The position numbers and the translations under genes are program-made. From Ureibacillus yapensis (GTDB lineage: Bacteria > Bacillota > Bacilli > Bacillales_A > Planococcaceae): a stretch of 64,000 nucleotides of DNA. Below, one piece after another: positions 1 through 8,721 of this stretch (position 1 is its first letter; each line of letters starts with the position of its first letter). The stretch lies in assembly GCF_003515775.1 (NCBI RefSeq), contig NZ_QWEI01000001.1, positions 786,106-850,105 on the forward strand, written 5' to 3'. Under the pieces are notes generated by a model, which was not told the DNA's origin, searched no databases, and saw only the letters and a program-made list of their open reading frames with translations.

Positions 1-1007
1 TTGGGAGTAAGGGCCTCAAACATATCCACCTGCGCTTTTGTTCCTTCTAGCTCAATAATTGTTTTATCCTTAAGCAGTGCACTTAACAAAAAGTACATAT
101 CTATGCCATGCATCGCCATTTCCTCACTCGACAAACCAAAAGTTTCATCTACCCCAAGCATTGAAAAAGCGCTTGATAACAGCCAAGGCTTTTGTTTGAC
201 CAGTTGTTCCATTGGCATATTGTAAAGTTTAGCAACCTTTTCAATTTTAGCAAAAGTTTCTGCACTAACATGATCTTTTAGCGTTGTGCCATCTGTATAT
301 AGCGCTTTTTGCGCGTAATAGTCAAGACCTTCCGGATCCAGAATATTCGCTTCAACCAATAGCGCATCCGACTCTTCAAATGCAGTTAATAACTTTTTGT
401 TGAAAGGATAAAGTTCTGGCGTACCCAAATGAATCGAACCTAATAAGTAAACCAACGTATCTTCATCTTCTACTGTCCAAGCAACTCCTTTAGAGCCTTG
501 TTCTGCTAAGTGGTAAGTATCCTGGATGAATCGAATCGCCAGCACAACCGCATTTTCCGTCGTTGACTTTTTCCCTAATTGAAGTCCCTTTGTTGAGCCT
601 TTTAAAATGTTTCGTTCTTTCATATAAGCAACCGCATTGTTGCCTACCGATAAATCATAGCGTGCAACAATGTCATACAACCGATTGACAATATCCCCTC
701 TTGTTGTGCCTTTTTTATTGGCAATCGGGCGATACTTTTTATTTTCGGGAAGTTGCAATGCTGCAATTTTCTTCTCCGTTAAACGAATCAGCTCATCTGC
801 TTTTTTTGCCGTGATGTCACTTCTAAATCCATCATAGTACCATTCAATTGGATAAATCCCGTATTTTTCCCCTTCATTTAGCGTCTCAATCGCCCAAGCG
901 CTAACATCGGGTGCACTTTCCTCCGCTCGGATTGCAGGCACAACGGACGTTAAAATCAGCACGAAGCCCAACATTGATGCGGTTAAATGTTTGAACATTC
1001 CTTTCAT
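1..1007 (-). CDS. SLH-like plus TraB/GumN family surface protein, partial
   Basis: Partial gene: the 3' end lies beyond the left edge, and 335 codons are visible. It starts at ATG 1005-1007, preceded by AGGGGA/GGAG. Residues 1-28 form a signal peptide. Residues about 33-145 look like degenerate SLH repeats, with a TRGDIVNRLYDIVA stretch resembling the TRAEFA-type SLH signature. From about residue 175 the protein has the TraB/GumN signature LVYLLGSIHLGTPE, followed by a helical region with FEESDALLVEAN. TraB/GumN proteins include putative metal-dependent proteases (Tiki-like) and PrgY, but the bacterial function is poorly defined. I infer a wall-attached, secreted protein. The SLH assignment is weaker than the TraB one because the repeats are divergent. 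Confidence 0.75.
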   Translation of the reverse strand, partial: MKGMFKHLTASMLGFVLILTSVVPAIRAEESAPDVSAWAIETLNEGEKYGIYPIEWYYDGFRSDITAKKADELIRLTEKKIAALQLPENKKYRPIANKKGTTRGDIVNRLYDIVARYDLSVGNNAVAYMKERNILKGSTKGLQLGKKSTTENAVVLAIRFIQDTYHLAEQGSKGVAWTVEDEDTLVYLLGSIHLGTPELYPFNKKLLTAFEESDALLVEANILDPEGLDYYAQKALYTDGTTLKDHVSAETFAKIEKVAKLYNMPMEQLVKQKPWLLSSAFSMLGVDETFGLSSEEMAMHGIDMYFLLSALLKDKTIIELEGTKAQVDMFEALTP

Positions 1008-1358
1008 TCTCCAGTCCCCTTTCGACTCGTTTGAATAAATTACCTTGGAACAACAAAAAAGTAAAATATTACCTGTAAAGTATACCATGTCAAAAGGGTC
1101 TTTTTGTAAAGAAGTTTTTATAGTAAAAGACAAGATCTGTAAGTATGCTATGATTTTCTTATACTTCACAGACTGAAGATCCTAGCAATACAAATAGAAA
1201 AAGGCACAAAAAATAATAGAGTTTGTAAGAAGTGAATGAAGTTTTAAATTAGTAGATGGGATTGGAGAGGAAGAAGTGGGTAAATGATAGACCGATTTAT
1301 ACTAGGCTTCGATTCGGTTGTAAAATAAAAAAAATCCTTCTATATAATAAGTAGGTTT
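1008..1358. other. Intergenic region between the TraB/GumN gene and the SMR gene
   Basis: 351 AT-rich bases. The left part holds the promoter and leader of the TraB/GumN gene. At 1329-1361 a weak hairpin next to an A/T run could terminate the SMR gene on the minus strand. I see no open frame or repeat in the rest. Confidence 0.5.
1065..1093 (-). promoter_or_regulatory. SigA-type promoter candidate for the TraB/GumN gene
   Basis: On the minus strand a perfect TTGACA (1088-1093) is followed, after 17 bases, by AATATT (1065-1070), about 60 bases before the start codon at 1007. The -10 box matches the consensus only in part. Confidence 0.45.
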
Positions 1359-1739
1359 TTAGGTTTCTCTATTTTCATTAATTGAATTCGATTGACTTGC
1401 CTGATGATCAGTCACTTCATTCCCTGGTCCAAACAAATTTAAAATCACAACGCCCACAAGAATAAGGATAATACCTAAAATGCTTGCACCATTAACTTTC
1501 TCTTTCCAAATTAAAATGGAAATAATCGTCGTAAAAACAATCCCCAACCCTGACCAGATTGCATACACAGTATTCAAGGGAATGGTTTTCAGAGACAACG
1601 ACATAAAGAATAAACAACTAACAAAAGCGATGATTGTCCCCATCGTAGGGTATATTTTCGTAAATCCTTCCGATGCTTTTAATAGAGAAGAACCAATCAG
1701 TTCCCCAACGATTGCAAGGAATAGGTAGAGATATGACAT
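1359..1739 (-). CDS. Small multidrug resistance (SMR) family transporter
   Basis: 126 aa with four predicted membrane helices, the size of EmrE/QacC/EbrAB/SugE-type proteins. The essential membrane glutamate of SMR pumps is present near residue 13 (AIVGELIGSSLLK), and the second half carries the usual NTVYAIWSGLG and GIILILVGV stretches. SMR proteins work as dimers exchanging protons for cationic drugs or guanidinium. The substrate here cannot be read from sequence. The start has a strong AGGAGG site (minus strand, 1750-1755). A charged C-terminal tail of about 20 residues follows the last helix. The gene stands alone, with no paired SMR gene beside it and no guanidine riboswitch recognised upstream. 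Confidence 0.9.
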   Translation of the reverse strand: MSYLYLFLAIVGELIGSSLLKASEGFTKIYPTMGTIIAFVSCLFFMSLSLKTIPLNTVYAIWSGLGIVFTTIISILIWKEKVNGASILGIILILVGVVILNLFGPGNEVTDHQASQSNSINENRET

Positions 1740-1805
1740 GGGTATTTGTCCTCCTAAGGATATTGGTTATAAAAAAATTATCACCTTCATTATTCTGATA
1801 GTTTT

Positions 1806-1835
1806 ACAGTACCTTTCAAACGTTTTTTTTGTCAA
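1806..1835 (-). promoter_or_regulatory. Promoter candidate for the SMR gene
   Basis: TTGACA (minus strand, 1830-1835), 18 bases, then a weak TACTGT (1806-1811). The -35 is perfect and the -10 poor. Confidence 0.35.
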
Positions 1836-1900
1836 TTAATTAAAACAATTCATACATTGTTTACAAAGCCAGTTTTCAGTTCCGGTATTTTGAATATTCA

Positions 1901-2215
1901 CTAATGAGTAATAGAGTTAGATAACTCTCCTTTTCGCAATCTACAGCGATAGTAATCTATTTCTTCAATTCTATATTTTTCAATATTTTCAAGTTCAAAC
2001 ACATTGTTTAACCTTCCAACTACGTCATCACCTTTCTCGAAAACAAAAAGAGCTTGCACTAATGGCAAGCGAAAGTTCAGTAAATAGATGTCATCATAAT
2101 TTTCTGCATCATATATTCCAAGGCAGTCCTGTTCAATTTCTTTGATCAGGGCCATGGGTAATGTTTTCTCTGCCCTTAGATACTCAATATCAGCTAAACA
2201 TTGAATGATTCTCAT
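1901..2215 (-). CDS. Hypothetical small acidic protein next to recombinase remnant
   Basis: 104 aa, not recognised. It has no signal peptide or membrane segment; the mix of charged and hydrophobic residues suggests a small globular cytoplasmic protein. Start ATG 2215 is supported by a GAGGGG ribosome site 7 bases upstream. The start overlaps the tail of a tyrosine-recombinase remnant that reads through to 2190 in another frame. This coupling suggests the gene was cargo or an accessory gene of the old mobile element. Function unknown. Confidence 0.6.
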   Translation of the reverse strand: MRIIQCLADIEYLRAEKTLPMALIKEIEQDCLGIYDAENYDDIYLLNFRLPLVQALFVFEKGDDVVGRLNNVFELENIEKYRIEEIDYYRCRLRKGELSNSITH

Positions 2216-2336
2216 TTATTTTCCCCTCTTTCATAAATCTTTTATATAAATCCATTGCGTTTTGTTTTTCTTCTTTTAATGTATTAATGTAATACTTCAC
2301 CGTCATATTGATGCCTGCATGTCCTGCAAGTATCAT
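2190..2336 (-). pseudogene. C-terminal fragment of a tyrosine recombinase/integrase
   Basis: A 48-codon frame reads MILAGHAGINMTVKYYINT and then a charged helix. This matches the C-terminal end of phage-integrase-type recombinases: the LLGHSS-type motif with the active-site His, then the Y of the catalytic Tyr region (VKYYINT). Just upstream, in other frames, a K-E-I-P-K-S-K stretch resembles the central part of such enzymes, and stops separate the pieces. The main catalytic core is missing. I infer an internally deleted, frameshifted remnant of a transposon or prophage integrase. Confidence 0.6.
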
Positions 2337-2562
2337 GTTTTCGATTTAGGAATCTCTTTTTGTTTTTCATTTTTCCGGAGGCTAGATGAAGTTGATCTAA
2401 AGCATGAGTTATTTTTTTTATTTCTACTAAATCGTTCGAAATCTCTTTTAATTTACCATCTTGTGCTTTGGAGCTTTTATTGAATGATAAATTTTGTTCA
2501 TCAAAGTTATTTACCAATTCTTTTAAAAAAGATTGGAACACTTCTTGCTTTAAGTTTTTCAT
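2284..2562 (-). pseudogene. Coiled-coil-like reading frame upstream of the recombinase fragment
   Basis: A 92-codon frame rich in Lys, Glu and Leu. It may be the N-terminal part of a transposition accessory protein fused by deletion to out-of-frame recombinase sequence, since its last 20 codons overlap the recombinase fragment in a different frame. The first ATG has no ribosome site, and the frame continues upstream for about a dozen codons before a stop. I cannot assign a function. It may belong to the same decayed element, such as a Tn554-like unit with several small tnp genes, but that is a guess. Confidence 0.35.
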
Positions 2563-2866
2563 TTCATTTTCTATTTTATCGGTAGCTTCAATGAATCTGT
2601 TTTGTAATTCGTCCCTAGTTTATGAAGTTTTTTTAAAAAGTTGTTTAATCGCTTAAACTCTTAAACTCTTAAACTTTGAATTTAAATCGCATTTTAAAAG
2701 CCGAGGCATTTTCAACTCTTCAATATACTTACAATTCCCTTCAAAAGTTCCCATAATTAAAATTAAAAAAGCCCTATGAAGATTTCTCCTCATAGAGCTT
2801 TTTCTCACCCAGTCTTCTTCTAATTAACTATTTGTTAGAATCATTTCTGAATTCATTGAGTACAAT
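2563..2866. other. Gap between element remnant and S-layer gene
   Basis: About 300 AT-rich bases. It includes an 8-bp direct repeat of CTTAAACT type around 2653-2680, a short minus-strand frame ending near 2655 that is probably further element debris, and the S-layer terminator at 2765-2803. Confidence 0.4.
2765..2803 (-). terminator. Intrinsic terminator of the S-layer gene
   Basis: AAAGCTCTATGA-type stem (minus strand, 2790-2801 with 2768-2779) followed by six T residues, about 65 bases after the S-layer stop codon. A T run also follows on the plus strand, so it may work both ways. Confidence 0.75.
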
Positions 2867-5800
2867 TTATAATGATGATTGTACCTCTAAATCATCTGGA
2901 TCAGTAATATTAGAATCATCAGATGGTTTAACAGCTGATAGATTTAAAGCAACGCCATAGATATCATTTACTTGAATATCAGTTACAACACTAGTACCAG
3001 CAACGATATCATGATCTGCTCCTAATGTAATTTCTAAAGTATCTGTAGCAGCATCATAAGTAGCAGTTGCCCCAGTACCTAAAGTATTACCATCTGCAAA
3101 TGTAATACCTAATGCTGTTACATCAGCAGTTGCTAAAGTAGCTGGTAAATCTAACTCATCGCTAAATACAAATGTAAGAGTGTCAGTATCATCTACAGAA
3201 GCGTAAGTGATAGATTCGATTCCAACAGAGATATCGTCTGTAATTGCAGCAGTTTCTAAATATCCACGAATTGCAGCATTAACTTCGGACGGAGCAGCAT
3301 AAGCTTTATCTGCTTCAGCAGCAATTGACTCTAATACTTTGCCTTGTACACGTGGGCTAGTAGCTTTAAGTGCAGTTAAGTTAACTCCTGAAATGCCTTC
3401 TAAAGCAGCTAATACATCTTCATTAGAAGTAGCAGCTGTAGTTTCATTTAACTCAGCAAATGTAGAACTTGCTTTTGCTGCTCTAATTGCAGCAGTTAGT
3501 CCATTTTGTAAAGCTTGTAAATCTGCATAAGTTCCTGCTTCAATTGCAGTGTTAACAGCTGCAATTTCAGTTGAATCTGTTAATGCATCGTACTCAGATA
3601 AATCAAGTCCAGGAACTTCTGCTAGCTTAGTCGGTACAGCTGCTAATGCTGCTGCTTCGACTGCATCAATTGCAGCTGCAACTTCATCTGCATATGAAGT
3701 TTGATAAGCATTTCTTAGGCTAATTTCAGTATAGCCTGCTCCGATACCATTGAAAACATCAGTTGCAACAGCACGTTTTTGAGTAGTTGTTAAGTTATCA
3801 AAAGTAGGTGTTAATCCAGCAGTTGCCAAAATTCCTTCTACTTCAGTTGCAGAATTTGCATAGTTAACTCTGTTAGCATAATCAGCTAAAGAAGCTGCAT
3901 CTTCAAGGATATTGAATTTAGCTTTAGAAGAGTCAGTTGCTTTGTTATAAGCTACTTGAGCTCCAACTTTAAGTTTACCTTCAAAGTATGCTTCATCAAC
4001 TCCAATTGAAGAACCTTTATAGAAAAGATCAGCATCTTTGTATGAAAGCTCAACTAATTGACCTTTTACTAATAATGTTACTTTGTTGTCTGTAGTATTA
4101 ACAGCGTGTACAGCACCAGTTAAAGTAGCATTGTCAGCTAATGTATTGAATGTGATAGAACCAGATTTTGCTTCTAGAACATTGTCTGTTGTTGTAGCTG
4201 TAAAGTCTACAGTTCCTTTAGATGAAGATACATATACTGTAACTTTACCATTTGTAGCTGTTACTCGGTAAGTTTTACGGTTATTCTCTCCGCTAATTAC
4301 CGGTAATTCTGCACCGCCAGCTGTTGCTGATACAGTGTAGTTAGCAAATGCTTCTGTAAAGCTTAGTGTAGAAATGAAGTCATCTGTTGTTGAATTATAG
4401 TAAGGGAATCCGTTTTGATCCACTGCAATATATTCAACTTTCGCTACATCATTACCAGTAATTGAAGTTACTTCTTTACCAGTTTCTACAGATGTAATTT
4501 TTAGTTTAGATGCACCAACTGTAGCATCACCGAAGTATACAATTTCACCAGTTGCTTTTGCATCTGAACTGTCGATTTTAGCTGTATCGTTACCGTTATT
4601 ATAAACTGCAATCGGAGTAGCATAATCATTTACCGCACCACGAATAACGAATGTAGCTTGACCATTTTTATCAACAGTTACAGGAATAGCATCAGAAATG
4701 TTGTTTGAATCAGCTCTTACAACATTATGAGTTGTAGTTTCTTTACCATCGACTACTTTTGTTAAAGTTACATTATGGTTAGAACTATTTGAGTTACCAG
4801 TTGATGCTTTATCGAAGTAAATGTAAGCAGTTGTTCCTTCACCTGCTACTTTACCATTTTTATCTTTAAGAGTTACAGTATACTCGCGTCCACCGATACC
4901 AGTACCATTATTAGCATTACGAGCTGCAGCCTTTTGTACACCTTTAGAAGAAATACCGATTTCAACGTTTTGGTTTACTGAGAATGTTACAGTTGATGCA
5001 GTAGCTTGTAAATCAGTTGCATCGTACTCTAATTCTTCTTTAGTAGAAGTTAATGCTGATACATTTAGTTTAGAATCTTCATGATCATAAACAATTGGAG
5101 TTACAGTAGCATCTGCACCAGTTAATGTGAAGTTACCTACTCCATCTGAATTTAATTTTACTAAAGCAACTTGGTGACCACCAGTTGTTACCTCAAAAGG
5201 CACACCGTTAGAAATTTGTGTTAAAGCACCAGTTGAAGAAACGCTATATACGTTAGCATCTGTGAACTTAACACCTTTTACAACTTTGTCTGGTGCAACA
5301 TTAAGATTTTCTTTGAATGTTACTGCTACATATTCGCCAGCATTTTCTTTAGAAGTTACTTGGTAAACTTTAGTGTTTGAGTTAGCAATTGTAGAACCTT
5401 CTGTTACATCTTTAACAGCCAAACGAGCAACATCAGCCCAGTAAACTTGAGCAGTTCCACGAGCGTTTGCTTTACCAGTAGCATAAGCAGTTACAGTGTC
5501 TTCAGTGCGTTTTGAGTTGTATTGAGTATATGAATAAGTAGCAACACCTTGATCGTTAGTATAAGCTTCAGCTACAAAATCTTTACCGAAACTACCTGTT
5601 GCATTGTCAGCATTAGAATCAATGTTGAAAGTTACAGGGATACCTGCTTTAGATTGACCTTCAGCAACAGTTACTTGTGCAGAAACAGTTACTTCTTGAC
5701 CATAAATACCTTGTACTGATTTATTGACAAAGCTAACAGCAGTTGGTAATACAGCAGATACACCTTTGAATTTACCAAGTGTTTTACCATCGTTTGTTAC

Positions 5801-6613
5801 TGTATATTCTTTACCGCCTTCTTGAGTAGAAGTAGTTAATACAGCTACAGAAGCGTCAGTTTGTTTTACTACCGCGTTTTTCACTTCTAAACCTTCGATT
5901 GCAAAGTCAAGAGCATCGATGTCTTCGATGTTTTCTTTGAAGTCAACTTCAACAGTAGTAGCGTTAATTGCTTTTACAGATGCAACGTCAGCATTTACAG
6001 TATCAGCGTCGATTGCACGTTTAACCATTGTAGCGAATTCAGCACGAGAGATGTCGTCGCTAGGAGCTAAACGAGATCCTTTACCGTTGATTACTCCGTT
6101 TGCTACTGCAGTTGAGAAGTAGTCAGCAGCCCAAGCAGGAACTTTTGCTGCATCTGTGAAGTTAGAAACGTCAGCTTCACCTTTTAAATCATAAGCAATA
6201 ACTAAAACTTTTGCAGCTTGAGCACGAGTTAACTTTTGGTTTGGCTTGAAGTTGCCATCTCCGAAACCTTCGAATAATTCTGGAGAAGTTGCAAGTACTG
6301 CTTTGTAGTACCAGTTAGTGTTAGTTACGTCTTTGAAATCTTCAGTTCCAGTAGCTTCTAATCCTAAAGCTTTGTAAAGAACTTCCGCAGCTTGTGCACG
6401 AGTTAATGTACCGTTCGGATTGAAGTTTCCTTTTTCGTCACCTTGTAAGATGTTGTTGTCAGCTAAGTACTGAACAGCATCCTTTGCCCAAGATGGTACA
6501 GTATTGAAGTCGTTTAATTGAGCAGCTGATGCTACCGGTACGATTGCTGATGCTACTAATGCTGCAGATGCAGTTGTTGCGAATAATTTACGACCTTTGT
6601 TTTGCTTTGCCAT
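2867..6613 (-). CDS. Major S-layer protein with three N-terminal SLH domains
   Basis: 1248 aa. Residues 1-30 form a signal peptide ending PVASA. Three SLH domains follow at about 31-85, 91-146 and 150-205, each with a TRAQAA or SRAEFA signature. The remaining ~1000 residues are Thr/Val/Ala/Asp-rich beta-sandwich-like repeats plus an Ala-rich helical segment around 880-1110. I saw no cysteine, which is typical of S-layer proteins. The N-terminus (MAKQNKGRK) and length resemble S-layer proteins of the L. sphaericus group (about 1200 aa). The protein should form the outer lattice, docked through its SLH domains to pyruvylated wall polysaccharide. The start has a GGGAGG site. A consensus promoter, a leader of about 200 nt and a terminator fit very high expression. 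Codon use is uniform. Confidence 0.95.
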   Translation of the reverse strand: MAKQNKGRKLFATTASAALVASAIVPVASAAQLNDFNTVPSWAKDAVQYLADNNILQGDEKGNFNPNGTLTRAQAAEVLYKALGLEATGTEDFKDVTNTNWYYKAVLATSPELFEGFGDGNFKPNQKLTRAQAAKVLVIAYDLKGEADVSNFTDAAKVPAWAADYFSTAVANGVINGKGSRLAPSDDISRAEFATMVKRAIDADTVNADVASVKAINATTVEVDFKENIEDIDALDFAIEGLEVKNAVVKQTDASVAVLTTSTQEGGKEYTVTNDGKTLGKFKGVSAVLPTAVSFVNKSVQGIYGQEVTVSAQVTVAEGQSKAGIPVTFNIDSNADNATGSFGKDFVAEAYTNDQGVATYSYTQYNSKRTEDTVTAYATGKANARGTAQVYWADVARLAVKDVTEGSTIANSNTKVYQVTSKENAGEYVAVTFKENLNVAPDKVVKGVKFTDANVYSVSSTGALTQISNGVPFEVTTGGHQVALVKLNSDGVGNFTLTGADATVTPIVYDHEDSKLNVSALTSTKEELEYDATDLQATASTVTFSVNQNVEIGISSKGVQKAAARNANNGTGIGGREYTVTLKDKNGKVAGEGTTAYIYFDKASTGNSNSSNHNVTLTKVVDGKETTTHNVVRADSNNISDAIPVTVDKNGQATFVIRGAVNDYATPIAVYNNGNDTAKIDSSDAKATGEIVYFGDATVGASKLKITSVETGKEVTSITGNDVAKVEYIAVDQNGFPYYNSTTDDFISTLSFTEAFANYTVSATAGGAELPVISGENNRKTYRVTATNGKVTVYVSSSKGTVDFTATTTDNVLEAKSGSITFNTLADNATLTGAVHAVNTTDNKVTLLVKGQLVELSYKDADLFYKGSSIGVDEAYFEGKLKVGAQVAYNKATDSSKAKFNILEDAASLADYANRVNYANSATEVEGILATAGLTPTFDNLTTTQKRAVATDVFNGIGAGYTEISLRNAYQTSYADEVAAAIDAVEAAALAAVPTKLAEVPGLDLSEYDALTDSTEIAAVNTAIEAGTYADLQALQNGLTAAIRAAKASSTFAELNETTAATSNEDVLAALEGISGVNLTALKATSPRVQGKVLESIAAEADKAYAAPSEVNAAIRGYLETAAITDDISVGIESITYASVDDTDTLTFVFSDELDLPATLATADVTALGITFADGNTLGTGATATYDAATDTLEITLGADHDIVAGTSVVTDIQVNDIYGVALNLSAVKPSDDSNITDPDDLEVQSSL

Positions 6614-6816
6614 TCATTTATTCCTCCCTGAATTTGAAAAAGTTATATTATTCCGAAACTATATTACTAGGATAATACTCACGAATGTATGTATTATAGT
6701 TTCTTTGAATAATAGAAAACAAAGTAAATATAGTAATAATTCTACACATATTAGGCATTATCTTACTTTATAGTAGATTTTTTACCATTTTGGTAGATTC
6801 ATTTACTTACTCCAAA

Positions 6817-6845
6817 AGTATAGCACTAGCAATTTACAAATTCAA
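6817..6845 (-). promoter_or_regulatory. SigA promoter of the S-layer gene
   Basis: Minus strand TTGAAT (6840-6845), 17 bases, TATACT (6817-6822). Transcription would begin near 6810, giving an untranslated leader of about 195 nt. Long leaders are common for S-layer mRNAs and often stabilise them. Confidence 0.65.
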
Positions 6846-6896
6846 GCCGCTATTTCAAGATTTAGGAATTCACCCAGGTATTAGGATATAATACTG

Positions 6897-6958
6897 GTAA
6901 GTATTGTACATTATGGAAGCTGGTATAATACTTTTTGGTAATGTTATACAATACTTAC
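6897..6958. promoter_or_regulatory. 12-bp inverted repeat upstream of the S-layer promoter
   Basis: GTAAGTATTGTA (6897-6908) and its exact complement TACAATACTTAC (6947-6958) enclose 38 bases that include a second copy of ATAATACT (also at about 6887). It lies 50-115 bases upstream of the -35 box, so it could be an operator pair or upstream element. Confidence 0.45.
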
Positions 6959-6978
6959 TCTCCCAATGGATTTCCCGC

Positions 6979-7015
6979 AAAAAAAGAATAGGATTTTTTT
7001 ACAAAAATCCTATTC
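6979..7015 (-). terminator. Minus-strand terminator upstream of the S-layer promoter
   Basis: A perfect 13-bp stem (6986-6998 with 7003-7015) is followed on the minus strand by a run of seven T. It would insulate the S-layer promoter from transcription entering from the amidase side. The 100 bases between it and 7118 and the stretch up to 7235 hold no convincing gene. Confidence 0.6.
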
Positions 7016-7235
7016 CAAAAGCCACTCCCTACCCACTATATTCTTTTCTTAAGATTTTATGACAAATGTTTCAAATATTACAAAGGAGTTTTTACAACGT
7101 TTATCGTTTAATGAAAAATGGGTATCAAAATAATGACAATTACTCCATTAAAATTTCGTACCAACGTTAAACGCTCTATGTATTTCAAATGTCTGGCAAA
7201 AAGATTACAAGAAGCTCCAAGTCGTTATATTGTTG

Positions 7236-7280
7236 AAAAAAAAACTTGCAGTCTAAGCCGAGATCGACTTTTCCTGCAAG
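7236..7280 (-). terminator. Intrinsic terminator of the SLH amidase gene
   Basis: Stem CTTGCAG (minus, 7274-7280) with CTGCAAG (7245-7251), an inner AAGTCGA/TCGGCTT pairing, then nine T residues. It lies 11 bases past the amidase stop. Confidence 0.75.
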
Positions 7281-7290
7281 CTAAGATTTC

Positions 7291-8685
7291 TTATTTACCT
7301 AACCATTTATAGTAATCCATGATTCCCAAATAAATGGCTTGTGCTGTTTCTTTTTGGTGTGAATTGATATAAGTGGCTTCTGCCTTGTTTGAAATAAAGC
7401 CCATTTCCACTAGAACTGACGGGAGTGTATTTTGGTAGATTACTAAGTAATTCGCCGTTTTTACTCCACGGTCTCTTGAGTCAAGGGTATCCAACAAGCG
7501 GTCTTGAATAAATCCAGCCAAAGCCGAACTTTGATTTACTCTTGTTGAACTTCCACCTTTCGAATAAAACGTTTCTGTTCCGTTTGCTGAAGCAGAAGCT
7601 GCATTCATATGTAGGCTGACAAATGTATCCGCCCCGGCGTTTTTGGCGATTTTTGGTCGGTCATCCAATGGAATAAACTTGTCCGTTGAACGAGTCATCA
7701 CCACTTTGATTCCGGCTGCTTCTAAATATTTCTTAAGTTCAAGTCCTACTCCAAGAACAATATCTTTCTCTCTCAATCCATTTCCAACTGCACCCGGATC
7801 ATGTCCGCCATGACCAGGGTCAATGGCAATCACTTTCCCTTTCGTTGTGCTAGCGGATGCAACGGTTGGTTTTGTGGAAGAAAGATAAGCTGTATGTACA
7901 TAACCTTTTACATTTCCATTTTCGATAAACGCCCAATCTCCACTACTTCCATAAGCAGTAATCGAAGCACCTTTCGTTAAAGAACCAATTCGATCGTAAT
8001 TTGCTCCCGGGCCTTTACGGACATTCAAACTGGAAGCTGTTACATATTTCGTTGAGCCTTGCATTTTAATCGGCTCTACTTTGAAATCCGGATTTAACGC
8101 ACGCGCAAGCATAAGTGAAAATTCAACTCTGGTAATCGAGCTGCTTGGTTTGAACGTGCCATCTGTATAACCGTTTGTGATTCCGGCATTTGTCACTCCT
8201 GCTATAGCTGCTTTTGCACCTGAAGCTTGAGGCATGTCCACATAGAATACATCACCTGAATCTGACAAATTGAATGCACTGGAAATCAGATAAGCCATTT
8301 CCAATCGTGTCATATTTTTTGTCGGACCAAATGTTCCATTGCCGTACCCACTAATAATGCCTTTATCATTTGCTGATTGAATATAGCCTGCAGCATATGA
8401 ATTAGGGTTGACATCACTGAATACCGTCTGTCTTGGCGTTGAGCCGTCTAACTTTAAAGCTCTCCCCATCATTGTTGCAGCTTCTTGGCGAGACACTAAC
8501 TGATTCGGTTTGAACGTTCCATCTTCATATCCAAAAATGATGTTTTTTCCTATTAAATAGTTCACTTCCTCTTTGTATGCATTCGGTATATCAGAAAGCG
8601 AATTTGCGGAAGCAAATTTGTTGGGAATAATCACTAAGCAGAGCAGCATGAGAAACAAACTATACAAAAACCTTCTTCTTTCCAT
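7291..8685 (-). CDS. SLH-anchored N-acetylmuramoyl-L-alanine amidase
   Basis: 464 aa. Signal peptide 1-27; SLH domains at about 28-80, 86-140 and 146-198; a bacterial SH3 domain at about 211-270; and an Amidase_3 domain at about 284-462. Zinc ligands are visible: His292 (AIDPGHGG), Glu306 (LREKD) and His359 (VSLHMNA); the catalytic Glu427 lies in LVEMGF. The enzyme cleaves the amide bond between N-acetylmuramic acid and L-alanine in peptidoglycan. The SLH domains should hold it in the wall beneath the S-layer, and SH3 probably binds peptide stems. It sits between the S-layer gene and an SLH glucosaminidase with the same modular plan, pointing to a wall-remodelling role during S-layer growth or cell separation. 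Confidence 0.93.
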   Translation of the reverse strand: MERRRFLYSLFLMLLCLVIIPNKFASANSLSDIPNAYKEEVNYLIGKNIIFGYEDGTFKPNQLVSRQEAATMMGRALKLDGSTPRQTVFSDVNPNSYAAGYIQSANDKGIISGYGNGTFGPTKNMTRLEMAYLISSAFNLSDSGDVFYVDMPQASGAKAAIAGVTNAGITNGYTDGTFKPSSSITRVEFSLMLARALNPDFKVEPIKMQGSTKYVTASSLNVRKGPGANYDRIGSLTKGASITAYGSSGDWAFIENGNVKGYVHTAYLSSTKPTVASASTTKGKVIAIDPGHGGHDPGAVGNGLREKDIVLGVGLELKKYLEAAGIKVVMTRSTDKFIPLDDRPKIAKNAGADTFVSLHMNAASASANGTETFYSKGGSSTRVNQSSALAGFIQDRLLDTLDSRDRGVKTANYLVIYQNTLPSVLVEMGFISNKAEATYINSHQKETAQAIYLGIMDYYKWLGK

Positions 8686-8721
8686 CGTTGGTTCTCCTAA
8701 CCTCTTTTCTTTATTTTTTCA

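Noticed and set aside
7118-7312. 64-codon plus-strand frame between the S-layer and amidase genes
   Set aside because: No ribosome site, composition of intergenic DNA, overlaps the amidase terminator and stop.
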